From JANQGH01 sp039177555 (GTDB lineage: Bacteria; Pseudomonadota; Alphaproteobacteria; DSM-16000; Inquilinaceae), in NCBI GenBank assembly GCA_039177555.1, contig JBCDFV010000004.1:99999-163998 (forward strand): DNA of 64,000 nucleotides. Direction: 5' to 3'. This document shows, piece after piece, positions 8,400-16,917 of this stretch (positions within the stretch are counted from its first letter, which is position 1; each line of letters opens with the position of its first letter). The position numbers were made by a program, and so were the translations under genes. Below the pieces are notes generated by a model. It was not told where the DNA came from. It ran no database searches and saw only the letters and a program-made list of their open reading frames with translations.

Positions 8400-9236
8400 A
8401 TGGCCGTCGTAGACCAACAGGAAGCCGCGGCCGACACAACGGCGGCACGGCGCGAAAAGGTCAGACAGCGCAAGGCCAAGACCTGGCGCGACCGGTGGCC
8501 GCCCTTGGCCGCGGTGGTCGGCATTCTGGTTCTGTGGGAACTGATCGTCGTCGGTTTCGAGGTGCCGACCTTCATCGCACCGGGTCCGGGCGAGGTCGTG
8601 GCCACGATGATCGAGCGCTGGCCGATGCTGATGATGAACCTATGGCCGACGGCGCTGGAGAGCCTGGCCGGGTTCGCGCTGGGCAACACGATCGCGGTGC
8701 TGATCGCCGTTGGGTTCGTGCACAGCCGGCTGGCCGAACGCGCCTTCTATCCGATCGCGGTTTTCATCAACACGATCCCGATCATCGCCATCGCGCCGAT
8801 CCTGGTTCTGATCTTCGGCAACGGCTTTACGCCCAAAATCATCATCGCGGCGCTGATCTGCTTTTTCCCCACGCTGGTCAACGTCACGCGCGGCCTGAAG
8901 GCGGTCAATCCGGCGACGTTGGAACTGATGCATGTGCTGTCGGCCAGCCGGTGGGAGGTGCTGATCCGGGTTCGACTGCCGTCGTCGCTGCCGTTCCTGT
9001 TCGCCGCCTTGAAGATCGCTTCGACGACCTGCGTCATCGGCGCGATCGTGGGTGAGTGGATTGGCTCCAATGTCGGCCTTGGCGCCCTGATCATCGAGGC
9101 GACCTACAATTTCCGCTCCCCACTGTTGTACGCCACGGTGATCCTGGCGGCCTCGCTGGCCGTCGTGCTGTTCACCATCGTGACCCTGCTGGAACGCAGG
9201 CTGATCCGCTGGAAGGTCGATGCGGCGGCCGTTTAG
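8400..9236 (+). CDS. ABC transporter permease, SsuC/TauC type
   Basis: 278-residue BPD_transp_1 permease. After a charged N-terminus (about 30 residues) there are roughly six membrane segments. The cytoplasmic EAA loop is near ATLELMHVLSASRWEVLIRV. The ATG at 8400 follows the ATPase TGA by one base; an earlier in-frame start would overlap the ATPase by about 100 bases. With the two preceding genes it completes a one-permease importer. Confidence 0.92.
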   Translation: MAVVDQQEAAADTTAARREKVRQRKAKTWRDRWPPLAAVVGILVLWELIVVGFEVPTFIAPGPGEVVATMIERWPMLMMNLWPTALESLAGFALGNTIAVLIAVGFVHSRLAERAFYPIAVFINTIPIIAIAPILVLIFGNGFTPKIIIAALICFFPTLVNVTRGLKAVNPATLELMHVLSASRWEVLIRVRLPSSLPFLFAALKIASTTCVIGAIVGEWIGSNVGLGALIIEATYNFRSPLLYATVILAASLAVVLFTIVTLLERRLIRWKVDAAAV

Positions 9237-9267
9237 CCGGCATCGACGCAAAGGAAGAGACAGGCAG

Positions 9268-10620
9268 ATGACTGAACTGAAAACGGTGCAAGAAGCCGCC
9301 CGCGAGGTGCCGGCGATCGTGAAATCCGATGTCGTCGTGGTCGGCGGTGGGTCGGCCGGGGTCGGTGCCGCGGTGTCGGCGGCCAGGAACGGCGCCTCGG
9401 TGACGTTGCTGGAACGCTATCCCCATCTCGGCGGCATGGCGTCGGGCGGCATGGTGCTGGTGCTGGACGACATGGTGAACGGCCAGGAGATCACGGTCAC
9501 CGGCATCGTGATGGAGATGGTCGAGCGCATGAAGGCGCTGGGCCTCGCCGTCTATCCGCCGGAGGAGGACCGCAAGACCAATTGGGACGTGTATCGCAAA
9601 TGGGCGCGCTGGGGCGCGTTCGACTTCCATGTGCCAAGCCAGCCGGAACCCATCATCTTCGCCGTCGCCTTCGACCCGGATGGCTGGAAGCGCGTCTCCA
9701 ACACCCTGATCCAGGAAGCGGGGATCAATCTGCGCCTGCATTCATGGTTCTCAGAGCCGATCATCGAGGACGGCGCGATCAAGGGCGTGATCTGCGAGAC
9801 CAAGATGGGGCGCCAGGCCATTCTCGGCGATGTGGTGATCGACGCCACGGGCGATTTGGACGTGGCCTCGCGTGCTGGTGCTGCCCACGGCACCGGCGCC
9901 TACATCGTCACCACCGTTTTCCGCCTTGGCGATGTCGATACCGACAAGGCCGAGGCGTTCGAATGGGAACATCCGGACGAGTTCAAGGCGATCGACCGGG
10001 CGGCCAAGCGCATCATCGGCGGCTCGTGGGCCAGATGGTGGCTGAAGACGCCGCTGCCGGGCATCGTCTGGTGCAACTGCCCGCACATGACCGGCTATGA
10101 CGGCATGTCGGTCGAGCATTTGACGGCGGCGGAATTCGACGGCAGAGGCCGCATCGAACGTCTGGTCGCCTTCGTCCAGAAGAACCTGCCGGGCTTCGAG
10201 AACAGCTATCTGCTGGGCACGGCCGAACAGATCGGCGTGCGTCAGACCCGCTTGCTGGAAGGCGAGTATGTCGTCACCAAGGACGATGTGGTGGACAGGG
10301 TACATTTCCCGGACACCGTCTGCCGCGGCCGCGACTACTACACCCCCTACCGCGCCCTGTTGCCGCGCGATGTCGAGAACCTGATCGTCGCCGGCCGGCA
10401 CTATTCCGCCACGCCGGAGGCCCAGCGCATGTCGCGCGAGATCCCGCCCTGCATGCTGCAGGGTGAGGCGGTTGGCGTCGCCGCCGCCTTGGCCCTGCAG
10501 GGCGGCGTGCGATTGCGCGACGTCGATCCGGCGGCGATCCAGCGTCAGATGCGCAAGCAGGGCGCCGATCCGGGCGACATCCCGTCGGCCAACGCCAACG
10601 TCCCCATCGCCGCCGAGTAG
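9268..10620 (+). CDS. FAD-dependent oxidoreductase (PF12831 type)
   Basis: 450-residue flavoprotein. The dinucleotide fold is VVVVGGGSAGVGAAVSAARNG near residues 23-43, then LLERYPHLGGMASGG, an ATG motif in VVIDATGDLDVASRAG, and a C-terminal FAD contact in ENLIVAGRHYSAT...PPCMLQGEAVG. These are features of the FAD_oxidored family. Start 9268 is supported by AAGGAAGAG. It sits between the ABC importer and a CoA-transferase, enoyl-CoA hydratase and ferredoxin, suggesting it oxidises or reduces the imported compound with the ferredoxin as electron partner; that role is inferred. Confidence 0.82.
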   Translation: MTELKTVQEAAREVPAIVKSDVVVVGGGSAGVGAAVSAARNGASVTLLERYPHLGGMASGGMVLVLDDMVNGQEITVTGIVMEMVERMKALGLAVYPPEEDRKTNWDVYRKWARWGAFDFHVPSQPEPIIFAVAFDPDGWKRVSNTLIQEAGINLRLHSWFSEPIIEDGAIKGVICETKMGRQAILGDVVIDATGDLDVASRAGAAHGTGAYIVTTVFRLGDVDTDKAEAFEWEHPDEFKAIDRAAKRIIGGSWARWWLKTPLPGIVWCNCPHMTGYDGMSVEHLTAAEFDGRGRIERLVAFVQKNLPGFENSYLLGTAEQIGVRQTRLLEGEYVVTKDDVVDRVHFPDTVCRGRDYYTPYRALLPRDVENLIVAGRHYSATPEAQRMSREIPPCMLQGEAVGVAAALALQGGVRLRDVDPAAIQRQMRKQGADPGDIPSANANVPIAAE

Positions 10621-10642
10621 CCGGCACGAAGTCCGAGAGTTC

Positions 10643-11824
10643 ATGATGGATCAGCAAACCCTGCCGCTTTCCGGCATTAAGGTGATCGATTTCACCCAGG
10701 TCATGCTGGGGCCGTGCGCGACCCAGACGCTGGGCGATTTCGGCGCCGAGGTGATCAAGGTCGAACGCAAGGGGTCCGGCGATCTGTCGCGCTGGGCGGT
10801 CGAAAAGCGCGGCAATTCCGACAACCCCGTCTTCTGCTCGCTGAACCGCAACAAGCGCTCGATCGCGCTGGACATGCGCGGCGATGCCGGCAAGGCACTG
10901 GCGCGCGACCTGATCCGCGATGCCGACGTGGTCGTCAGCAACTTCCGCCCCGGCGTGATGGAGCGGCTGGGCCTCGGCTACGAGGATTTGTCGAAAGACA
11001 ATCCCGGCCTGATCTGGGCCTTCGGCTCCGGCTTCGGCTCGTCCGGGCCGTACCAGCACAAGGGCGGCCAGGACGTGCTGGCCCAGGCGATGAGCGGCGT
11101 CATGGCGCGCAAGGCCGACCCGGACCATCCGCTGGCGATCTATCCGACCACGCTATGCGACTATTCCGCTGGCATGCATCTGGTCCAGGGCGTTCTGCTG
11201 GCGCTGTTGGCGCGGGAGAAGACGGGCAAGGGCCAGAAGGTCGAGGTCTCGCTCTATGACAGCATCCTGGCCATGCAGATGCAGGAAGCCGCCATGGAGA
11301 TGGCCGAGGGGATCGAGCTGAACTGGGCCGCCATGCCGCTGTCCGGCGTGTTCGAGACCACCGACGGTGCCGTGGTCATGGTCGGCGCGTTTAAGGAAAA
11401 CCCGCTGCGCGACATCTGCACGGCCCTGGAGATCGAGGACCTGTCGGGCAAGTACCCGACCCTGGAGGTCCAGCGCGTCCATCGTCGGCTGCTGCAGGCC
11501 ATTTTCCGCGAGCGCTTTGCGTCCAACACCACGGCACACTGGATCGAGCGGCTGGAGGGGCAGGATCTCCTCTGCTCGCCGGTCAAGACCCTGACCGAGG
11601 CCTTGGAGGACCCGCAGACCCACCATAACGGCATGATCCTGGAATACGCCAATGGCGGGGAGCCGATGCGCCAGATCGGCCAGCCGGTGCATTTGTCCGA
11701 CGCCGAGGTCGCCATCCGGGTCCCGCCGCCCGTGCTGGGCGAGCAGACCGACCAGATCCTGCGCGAGATCGGGCTGGACGACGCCCGCATCAGCAGCCTG
11801 CGGCAGGATGGCGTGGTGGCATGA
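10643..11824 (+). CDS. Class III (CaiB/BaiF family) CoA-transferase
   Basis: 393 residues. The opening LSGIKVIDFTQVMLGPCATQTLGDFGAEVIKVE motif series (split here only for description) and the N-terminal fold are typical of formyl-CoA/carnitine-type transferases. Asp173 in TTLCDYSAG fits the catalytic aspartate that carries the acyl anhydride. The family moves CoA from an acyl-CoA donor to a carboxylate. Start 10643 is the first of two adjacent ATGs. It overlaps the hydratase gene by 4 nt, so CoA activation is probably followed directly by hydration. Confidence 0.88.
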   Translation: MMDQQTLPLSGIKVIDFTQVMLGPCATQTLGDFGAEVIKVERKGSGDLSRWAVEKRGNSDNPVFCSLNRNKRSIALDMRGDAGKALARDLIRDADVVVSNFRPGVMERLGLGYEDLSKDNPGLIWAFGSGFGSSGPYQHKGGQDVLAQAMSGVMARKADPDHPLAIYPTTLCDYSAGMHLVQGVLLALLAREKTGKGQKVEVSLYDSILAMQMQEAAMEMAEGIELNWAAMPLSGVFETTDGAVVMVGAFKENPLRDICTALEIEDLSGKYPTLEVQRVHRRLLQAIFRERFASNTTAHWIERLEGQDLLCSPVKTLTEALEDPQTHHNGMILEYANGGEPMRQIGQPVHLSDAEVAIRVPPPVLGEQTDQILREIGLDDARISSLRQDGVVA

Positions 11825-12603
11825 CCGTCCATTACGACGTCGCCGACCATATTGCCCGCGTGACGATCGATCGGCCCGATCGGCTGAACGCCGTCGACGA
11901 GGCGACCGAGCACGAGCTGCAGCGCGTCTGGTCCGACATCGAATCGCGGGACGATATCTGGTGCGCGGTGCTGACGGGTGCGGGTGAGAAGGCGTTTTGC
12001 GTCGGGGCCGATGTAAAGGCCGCCGCGGAAGGCGATCCCGGCGGCGTCAACTATTGGCTGGCACCGCGCCCGGGCGGCTTTGGCGGCATCGCCACGCGCA
12101 ACAGCCTGACGGTGCCCGTCATCGGCCGCGTCAACGGCCATGCGCTTGGCGGCGGCTTCGAAATGATGCTGGGCTGCGACATCGTCGTGGCCAGCGACAA
12201 CGCGACATTCGGTCTGCCCGAACCGCGCATCGGCTTCATTCCACTCGATGGCGGCATGGTGCAGCTTGCCCGGCACATCCCCTATCGTCGGGCAATGGGC
12301 ATCCTGCTGACGGGCGGAAGGTTCAAGGCGGCCGAGGCGTTGGAGTTCGGTTTGATCAACGAGGTTGTCGGCCAGAGCGACTTGGACCAGGCCGTCGACC
12401 GCTGGGTCGATCAGATCCTGCACTGTGCCCCCCACAGTCTGCGGGCGGTGAAGGCGGTCGTGCGCCAGACAGCCCATCTTTCGGTCGAGGACGCGATGGG
12501 CCGTCGGCTGCCGGAACTGACGGATGCCTTCCTGGCGGCGGATCGGGAAGAGGGCATGAAGGCCTTCGTCGAAAAGCGCCGACCGAACTGGCAAGGCCGC
12601 TGA
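11821..12603 (+). CDS. Enoyl-CoA hydratase/isomerase family protein
   Basis: 260-residue crotonase. Oxyanion-hole segments are GEKAFCVGADVKA (about residues 56-68) and NGHALGGGFEM (about 105-115). A catalytic-type glutamate lies in FGLPEPRIGF. The C-terminal helices include VEKRRPNWQGR. It is translationally coupled to the CoA-transferase (ATGA overlap) and followed 14 bases later by a ferredoxin. Hydration or isomerisation of an unsaturated acyl-CoA is likely; the substrate is unknown. Confidence 0.88.
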   Translation: MTVHYDVADHIARVTIDRPDRLNAVDEATEHELQRVWSDIESRDDIWCAVLTGAGEKAFCVGADVKAAAEGDPGGVNYWLAPRPGGFGGIATRNSLTVPVIGRVNGHALGGGFEMMLGCDIVVASDNATFGLPEPRIGFIPLDGGMVQLARHIPYRRAMGILLTGGRFKAAEALEFGLINEVVGQSDLDQAVDRWVDQILHCAPHSLRAVKAVVRQTAHLSVEDAMGRRLPELTDAFLAADREEGMKAFVEKRRPNWQGR

Positions 12604-12617
12604 GCCATGCATACACC

Positions 12618-12941
12618 ATGACGTACGTGATCACGGCGCCCTGCATCGACGTGAAGGACGGCACCTGCGTCGATGTCTGCCCAGTCGACTGCATTTATGA
12701 AGGCGGGCGCATGTTCTACATTCAGCCCGACGAATGCATCGCCTGCGGCCTTTGCGAGACGGTCTGCCCGGTCGAGGCGATCTATCACGGGGATGATGTG
12801 CCGAAAGACATGACGGCGTTCACCGAGATCAACCGGCGGTTTTTCGACGCCTCGGTCAGCGGTTTGGGCTCGCCTGGCGGGGCCAGCCGCACGGGTCCTG
12901 TTGAGATCGACGACCCCGATATTCTAAAGCAGGCCAGCTAA
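12618..12941 (+). CDS. Seven-iron ferredoxin (FdxA-like, [3Fe-4S][4Fe-4S])
   Basis: 107 residues. Cysteines 9, 17, 21 and 25 and 40, 43, 46 and 50 follow the Azotobacter-type pattern, in which Cys8, 16 and 49 hold a 3Fe-4S cluster and Cys20, 39, 42 and 45 a 4Fe-4S cluster (offset +1 here). A C-terminal extension of about 50 residues (AFTEINRRFF..., DPDILKQAS) is usual in this subgroup. The ATG at 12618 puts the first cluster cysteine at residue 9. Its place beside the FAD enzyme suggests a dedicated electron carrier. Confidence 0.9.
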   Translation: MTYVITAPCIDVKDGTCVDVCPVDCIYEGGRMFYIQPDECIACGLCETVCPVEAIYHGDDVPKDMTAFTEINRRFFDASVSGLGSPGGASRTGPVEIDDPDILKQAS

Positions 12942-12951
12942 CCCACCGCGC

Positions 12952-13860
12952 ATGCACGCCGCCGTCCTTCGCTACTTTATCGAGGTCGCGCGGCGCGGCT
13001 CCATCCGCAAGGCGGCCGACGTGCTGCATGTCGCCTCCTCGGCGGTCAATCGCCAGATCATCAATCTGGAGGACGAACTCGGCACGCCCTTGTTCTATCG
13101 CGTGCCGGGCGGCGTGCGGCTGACGGCGGCGGGTGAACTGCTGCTCAGCCACGCCAACAGCACGTTGCTGGACTTCGAACGGGTCCGCGACGAGATCGAG
13201 GATCTGAAGGGGCTGAAGACCGGCAACATCCGGATCATCGCTATCGATTCCCTGATGGTCGATGTCCTGCCGGAGGCGATTGCCGCCTTTCACGATACCT
13301 ACCCGGACGTCACCTACGCCGTCGTGGCGGCCGGGCCGGCCGATGTCACGAAGGAGTTGGCGTCGGGCAATGCGGACATCGCCATCTCGTTCGTGCCGGA
13401 ACGCCAGACCGTGGTCCGCACGGTGCGCGAAATCGCGACGCCCATGGGCGTGATTATGCGGCCCGACCATCCGCTGGCCGAGCGCAAATCCCTGTCGGTG
13501 CCGGATTGCCTCGATCACCCGCTGTTCATGCAGCCGGACATCCTGCCGCTCAGCCCGGTCTTGGAGGCGGAGCTGAACGCCGCACGTACACGCGTACGGC
13601 CCAAGCTGATCAGCAACTCCATGGATCTGCACAAGCGCCTGATCAAGCAGGGCGTCGGCATCGCCTTCTTCACGCCGGTCGCCTTCCTGCGCGAGGTGGC
13701 CAATGGCGAGTTGATCCATGTCCCGCTCGCCGAACCCCACCTCGCCAATCTGCGCATGGGCATCATCATTCCGTCGCAACGCCAGCTCTCGCCCATGACG
13801 ATGGCGATGGTGGCGCATCTGGAAAGGTTCCTGATCGGGATCGAGAGCCAGTTAGGTTAG
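12952..13860 (+). CDS. LysR-family transcriptional regulator
   Basis: 302 residues. The N-terminal winged helix-turn-helix (MHAAVLRYFIEVARRGSIRKAA, SAVNRQIINLEDELGTPLF) is followed by a periplasmic-binding-type effector domain from about residue 90. It lies 10 bases after the ferredoxin stop and on the same strand, so it is probably the last gene of the importer operon and its local regulator. The repeated motifs at 6376-6476 are candidate sites. Confidence 0.9.
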   Translation: MHAAVLRYFIEVARRGSIRKAADVLHVASSAVNRQIINLEDELGTPLFYRVPGGVRLTAAGELLLSHANSTLLDFERVRDEIEDLKGLKTGNIRIIAIDSLMVDVLPEAIAAFHDTYPDVTYAVVAAGPADVTKELASGNADIAISFVPERQTVVRTVREIATPMGVIMRPDHPLAERKSLSVPDCLDHPLFMQPDILPLSPVLEAELNAARTRVRPKLISNSMDLHKRLIKQGVGIAFFTPVAFLREVANGELIHVPLAEPHLANLRMGIIIPSQRQLSPMTMAMVAHLERFLIGIESQLG

Positions 13861-13970
13861 TGCCAGCGCAGCTAGCGCATGGCCAAACTTGTCTGTCAGT
13901 CGCGACCACTTGATGACTGACGTGCGGTCTGTTATTCACCTTTTGGTTAATTGGGGAGCCGAGAATCACT

Positions 13971-14198
13971 ATGCCAAACTCAAAAAACTACTGGACGAGC
14001 AAGCGCCCGGAGGGATGGGCAGTAAAGCGAGAGGGCGCCAACAAGGCAGCCTCACTTCACTCCACACAAGGCGAAGCCTGGACCGAGGCACGGAGACTTG
14101 CGCGAGGTTCCGGTGGTGAGGCCCTTCTGAAGGGACAAGATGGAAAGATCCGCGCCAGAAACACCTACGGCAAAGATCCATATCCGCCGAAAGGTTAA
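13971..14198 (+). CDS. DUF2188-type small protein
   Basis: 75 residues. GWAVKREGANKAA, EAWTEARRLAR and the C-terminal NTYGKDPYPPKG match the pattern of the DUF2188 family (small basic proteins of unknown function). A GGGGAG lies 13 bases upstream. It is five bases before an AT-rich HAD gene. The two form a small unit between the high-GC LysR gene and cutC and look acquired. Confidence 0.65.
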   Translation: MPNSKNYWTSKRPEGWAVKREGANKAASLHSTQGEAWTEARRLARGSGGEALLKGQDGKIRARNTYGKDPYPPKG

Positions 14199-14203
14199 GC
14201 GCT

Positions 14204-15070
14204 GTGGCCAGCAATAGAGTTCCACTTGCGATAGTATACGATTTCGACGGAACTCTGGCACCGGGCAATATGCAGGAACGAGACTTTATTCCTGCGCTAA
14301 AGATGAAGTCGAGGGATTTCTGGCGTCGCGTGAAGGCAGAGGCTGAAAAACACGACGCTGATGAAATACTATCCTATATGCACTTGATGCTAGATCGAGC
14401 GCAGGCACATCAAGTAACTGTTAGAAAACAAGACTTCCAGAACTATGGAAAAAACCTCCCGCTGTTTAATGGTCTTGTTGACTACGTCGAGCAAGATGAA
14501 AACAAGGACGGCTGGTTTGATCGAATAAAGAAATATGCGACTTTGAGTGGAATCAAAGCCGAGCATTATATCGTGTCTTCAGGTATGCGCGAAATGGTTG
14601 AGGGCTCGGCCATAGCAAAGCACTTCAGGATGATTTATGCGTCTGGATTCATGTATGATCACCATGGAGTGGCTAATTGGCCAGCATTAGCTCTTAACTA
14701 TACTACAAAGACACAGTACATTTTCAGAATAAATAAAGGAAGCCTCCGAGTTTATGATCATTCAAAGATAAATAGGCATATACCTAAAAAAGAACGAGAA
14801 GTGCCATTTGAGAATATGATCTTCATCGGAGATGGTGAGACCGATATACCGTGTTTTCGCCTAGTCACAGAGCAAGGAGGAAATGCCATTGCGGTTTACA
14901 AGCCGAATACTAGAGGTGCGAGAAGCCGTTGCGAGGAATACGTCAAACAAGGACGTGTGAAGTTCATTGCGCCGGCTGACTATCGCGACGGCCGTCCTGT
15001 TGATCGAATCGTGAAGTCAATAATAGACAAACTCGCCAGCGATCATCATCTGGATAGTCTTCGCCCGTAG
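14204..15070 (+). CDS. HAD-superfamily hydrolase/phosphatase in an AT-rich insert
   Basis: 288 residues, GTG start. HAD motif I is IVYDFDGTL (nucleophile Asp13, acid/base Asp15), motif II is probably IVSSGMREM, and motif IV is FIGDGETDIP. The middle (about residues 30-100) is an alpha-helical cap with no family I recognise. Base use differs sharply from the neighbours: sequence line 14401-14460 has 25 G+C of 60 and 14701-14760 has 20 of 60, in a region otherwise GC-rich. Transfer is likely. Biological substrate unknown; it is paired with a DUF2188 protein. Confidence 0.75.
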   Translation: MASNRVPLAIVYDFDGTLAPGNMQERDFIPALKMKSRDFWRRVKAEAEKHDADEILSYMHLMLDRAQAHQVTVRKQDFQNYGKNLPLFNGLVDYVEQDENKDGWFDRIKKYATLSGIKAEHYIVSSGMREMVEGSAIAKHFRMIYASGFMYDHHGVANWPALALNYTTKTQYIFRINKGSLRVYDHSKINRHIPKKEREVPFENMIFIGDGETDIPCFRLVTEQGGNAIAVYKPNTRGARSRCEEYVKQGRVKFIAPADYRDGRPVDRIVKSIIDKLASDHHLDSLRP

Positions 15071-15181
15071 TCGAACGCAATCCAGCAAGAGGAATTAGAC
15101 GGTAGCATTTTCTAACGATGATTTTTGTCGACGTCGAACACTGTGAAATGACATCGATTTCTCTGCCCGCCGCTTAGCTGT

Positions 15182-15910
15182 TTACGGTTGGTTGATCGCC
15201 TTCCTCAGTGCTCGAACAGTAGCTATGTCGGTTTCTCGCTTTTCATCACCGACGAAGGCGAGTTCTCGCAGCTTCGACGATCCGGTTGCGGTGATACGGC
15301 TGGCCGAGCCATGGATCTCGCGCGCGCCCGTTCGGCGCAGAATGTCGGCGGCGTTTTCAGGCGTCACGCCGCCGCCGGGCATCACGGAAAGCCCCTGGGG
15401 TGCCGTCGCGATCATCGAGGCAATGGCGTCGATCCCGTCGATCGCCTTTGCCATACCACCAGAAGTGAGGACTCGCTCGAACCCAAGATCGCCAGCGATA
15501 CGGATAGCAAGATTATGATCCTTCACCAGATCGACGACACGGTGAAGGGATGTGCCCAGGCCTTTGGCCGCGGCAACCAAAGCCTCCAGGGCGGGCACGT
15601 CAAGCCCGTCTGGCGAGCCTGCGCCAAGGACGACTCCGGCGAGGCCGAGCGCGCGGATCTGGACGATTTCGGTGCACATGCCGGTGATCTCGGCTGGTGA
15701 AAAAACGAAGTCGCCGGGTCGGGGGCGGACCATGCAATAGACGGGCACGGGGCAGTCTTGAGCCGCCTTCAGCAACGACAAGGATGGTGACAGACCACCC
15801 AGATCCAGGGCCGCGCAGAGTTCGATCCTGTCCGCACCGCCCTTGATGGCGGCGGCCAGCCCGGCATGGCTGTCGACGCAGATCTCCAGCGTTGGTGTTG
15901 CGTCTGTCAT
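15182..15910 (-). CDS. cutC: CutC family protein (copper homeostasis protein homologue)
   Basis: 242-residue TIM-barrel protein. LEICVDSHAGLAAAIKGGADRIELCA, GLSPSLSLL and VMPGGGVTPENA are CutC signatures. CutC was named for copper tolerance in E. coli, but its enzymatic role is not established. It overlaps the ROK kinase gene by 4 nt (ATGA) and is transcribed with it, hinting at a shared metabolic task rather than metal handling. It converges with the HAD gene across a 111-base gap in which I see no clear terminator. Confidence 0.9.
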   Translation of the reverse strand: MTDATPTLEICVDSHAGLAAAIKGGADRIELCAALDLGGLSPSLSLLKAAQDCPVPVYCMVRPRPGDFVFSPAEITGMCTEIVQIRALGLAGVVLGAGSPDGLDVPALEALVAAAKGLGTSLHRVVDLVKDHNLAIRIAGDLGFERVLTSGGMAKAIDGIDAIASMIATAPQGLSVMPGGGVTPENAADILRRTGAREIHGSASRITATGSSKLRELAFVGDEKRETDIATVRALRKAINQP

Positions 15911-16863
15911 TCTGTTGCCTGCAGCGCAGCGCGCCCGAGCAGCGCTGCCCCGATCAGCCCCGCGTCACCCTTCAGCATGCCTGGAACCACAACGGGCTCG
16001 GTCGTGGTATGTGGAAGCCGGGCGCGAACCTCGCTGTCCAGCAAGGCCATCAGGTCCGGGTCCGACCCGAGACCACCCCCGGTCGGAACCAGCGACGCGC
16101 CGGTGATGTTGATCGCCAGGGTCAGAGGTTCCGCCACCATCTCGGCCCAGATGGCGATGGTCTGCGTGCAGTCGGGCTGTGTTGACGTCCAGCCGCCGAC
16201 GATATCGTGGCTGGTTGCGGGCGGGTGGCCAAGCGCGCGATGCAGCCGTTCCAGGCCGCGCGCGCCGCCAAAGGTATCGACGCAACCGGTCTGGCCGCAG
16301 CCGCACGTCAGCCGAGGCAACGGCTGATTCAGACTTGCCGGCTGCTGATTGGCGATCGGGCCGTGGCCCCATTCGCCGGCGATGCCCCAAGCACCATCGA
16401 TCACGCGCCCGTCGATGATCAACCCGCCGCCGATGCCGGTGCCCAGGACCGCGCCGAAGACGATCGCGTGTCCTCGCCCGACGCCGATCGAGGCCTCCGC
16501 CAGCGCAAAGGCGTTCGCGTCGTTCAAGACCATTACCGGCCGATCCAGGCGTTCGGACAAGGCGCGTTCCAGATCGACGCCATTCAGGCACGGAATGTTG
16601 GCGCTTGTGACGGCGCGGCTTTGCGGATGGATCGTCGCGGCAATCGCGATGGCCAGCGGCGCCAGCTTCCGTTCGACGCCGCTGAAATACGCCGTGGCTT
16701 CGGCGATGCTTGCCAGAAAGGCCTCCGCGTCGTCCGTCGGTGTTTTCCGCTCGACCGTCTGCTCAATCTCACATGATGCGATAGCCACCGTTGCGATGCG
16801 GATGAACGAACCGCCGACATCGGCGGCCAAGAGGGTTCCGGATTCGGATTGGTCTGCGGCCAT
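15907..16863 (-). CDS. ROK-family sugar kinase (N-acetylglucosamine kinase-like)
   Basis: 318 residues. The ATP site AADVGGSFIRIATV is at the N-terminus. NDANAFALAEA holds the catalytic Asp, GTGIGGGLIIDG is the ROK glycine loop, and a zinc motif follows in TCGCGQTGCVDTFGG. The usual Glu after GCxx is Asp here. The pattern is closest to NagK/Mlc-type N-acylhexosamine kinases. ATG 16863 is preferred over an upstream frame extension lacking family resemblance. It sits 54 bases after ligC on the same strand and overlaps cutC by 4 nt. Confidence 0.8.
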   Translation of the reverse strand: MAADQSESGTLLAADVGGSFIRIATVAIASCEIEQTVERKTPTDDAEAFLASIAEATAYFSGVERKLAPLAIAIAATIHPQSRAVTSANIPCLNGVDLERALSERLDRPVMVLNDANAFALAEASIGVGRGHAIVFGAVLGTGIGGGLIIDGRVIDGAWGIAGEWGHGPIANQQPASLNQPLPRLTCGCGQTGCVDTFGGARGLERLHRALGHPPATSHDIVGGWTSTQPDCTQTIAIWAEMVAEPLTLAINITGASLVPTGGGLGSDPDLMALLDSEVRARLPHTTTEPVVVPGMLKGDAGLIGAALLGRAALQATE

Positions 16864-16917
16864 GCCCGCCGATCTAGCAGAAGACCGCGGCGACCCCAAA
16901 CTCGCGATGGGTCGACG

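Noticed and set aside
6587..8689. 700-codon reverse-strand frame opposite the ABC importer
   Set aside because: Lies over three genes with intact ABC motifs; its product is His/Arg/Gln-rich without domains.
11997..12941. One long frame joining the hydratase region to the ferredoxin
   Set aside because: The first two thirds are the wrong frame of the hydratase gene; only the part from ATG 12618 has ferredoxin cysteines.
13861..13970. Possible tRNA or attachment site beside the AT-rich insert
   Set aside because: No cloverleaf, no CCA-type end and no direct repeat flanking 13971-15070 were found.
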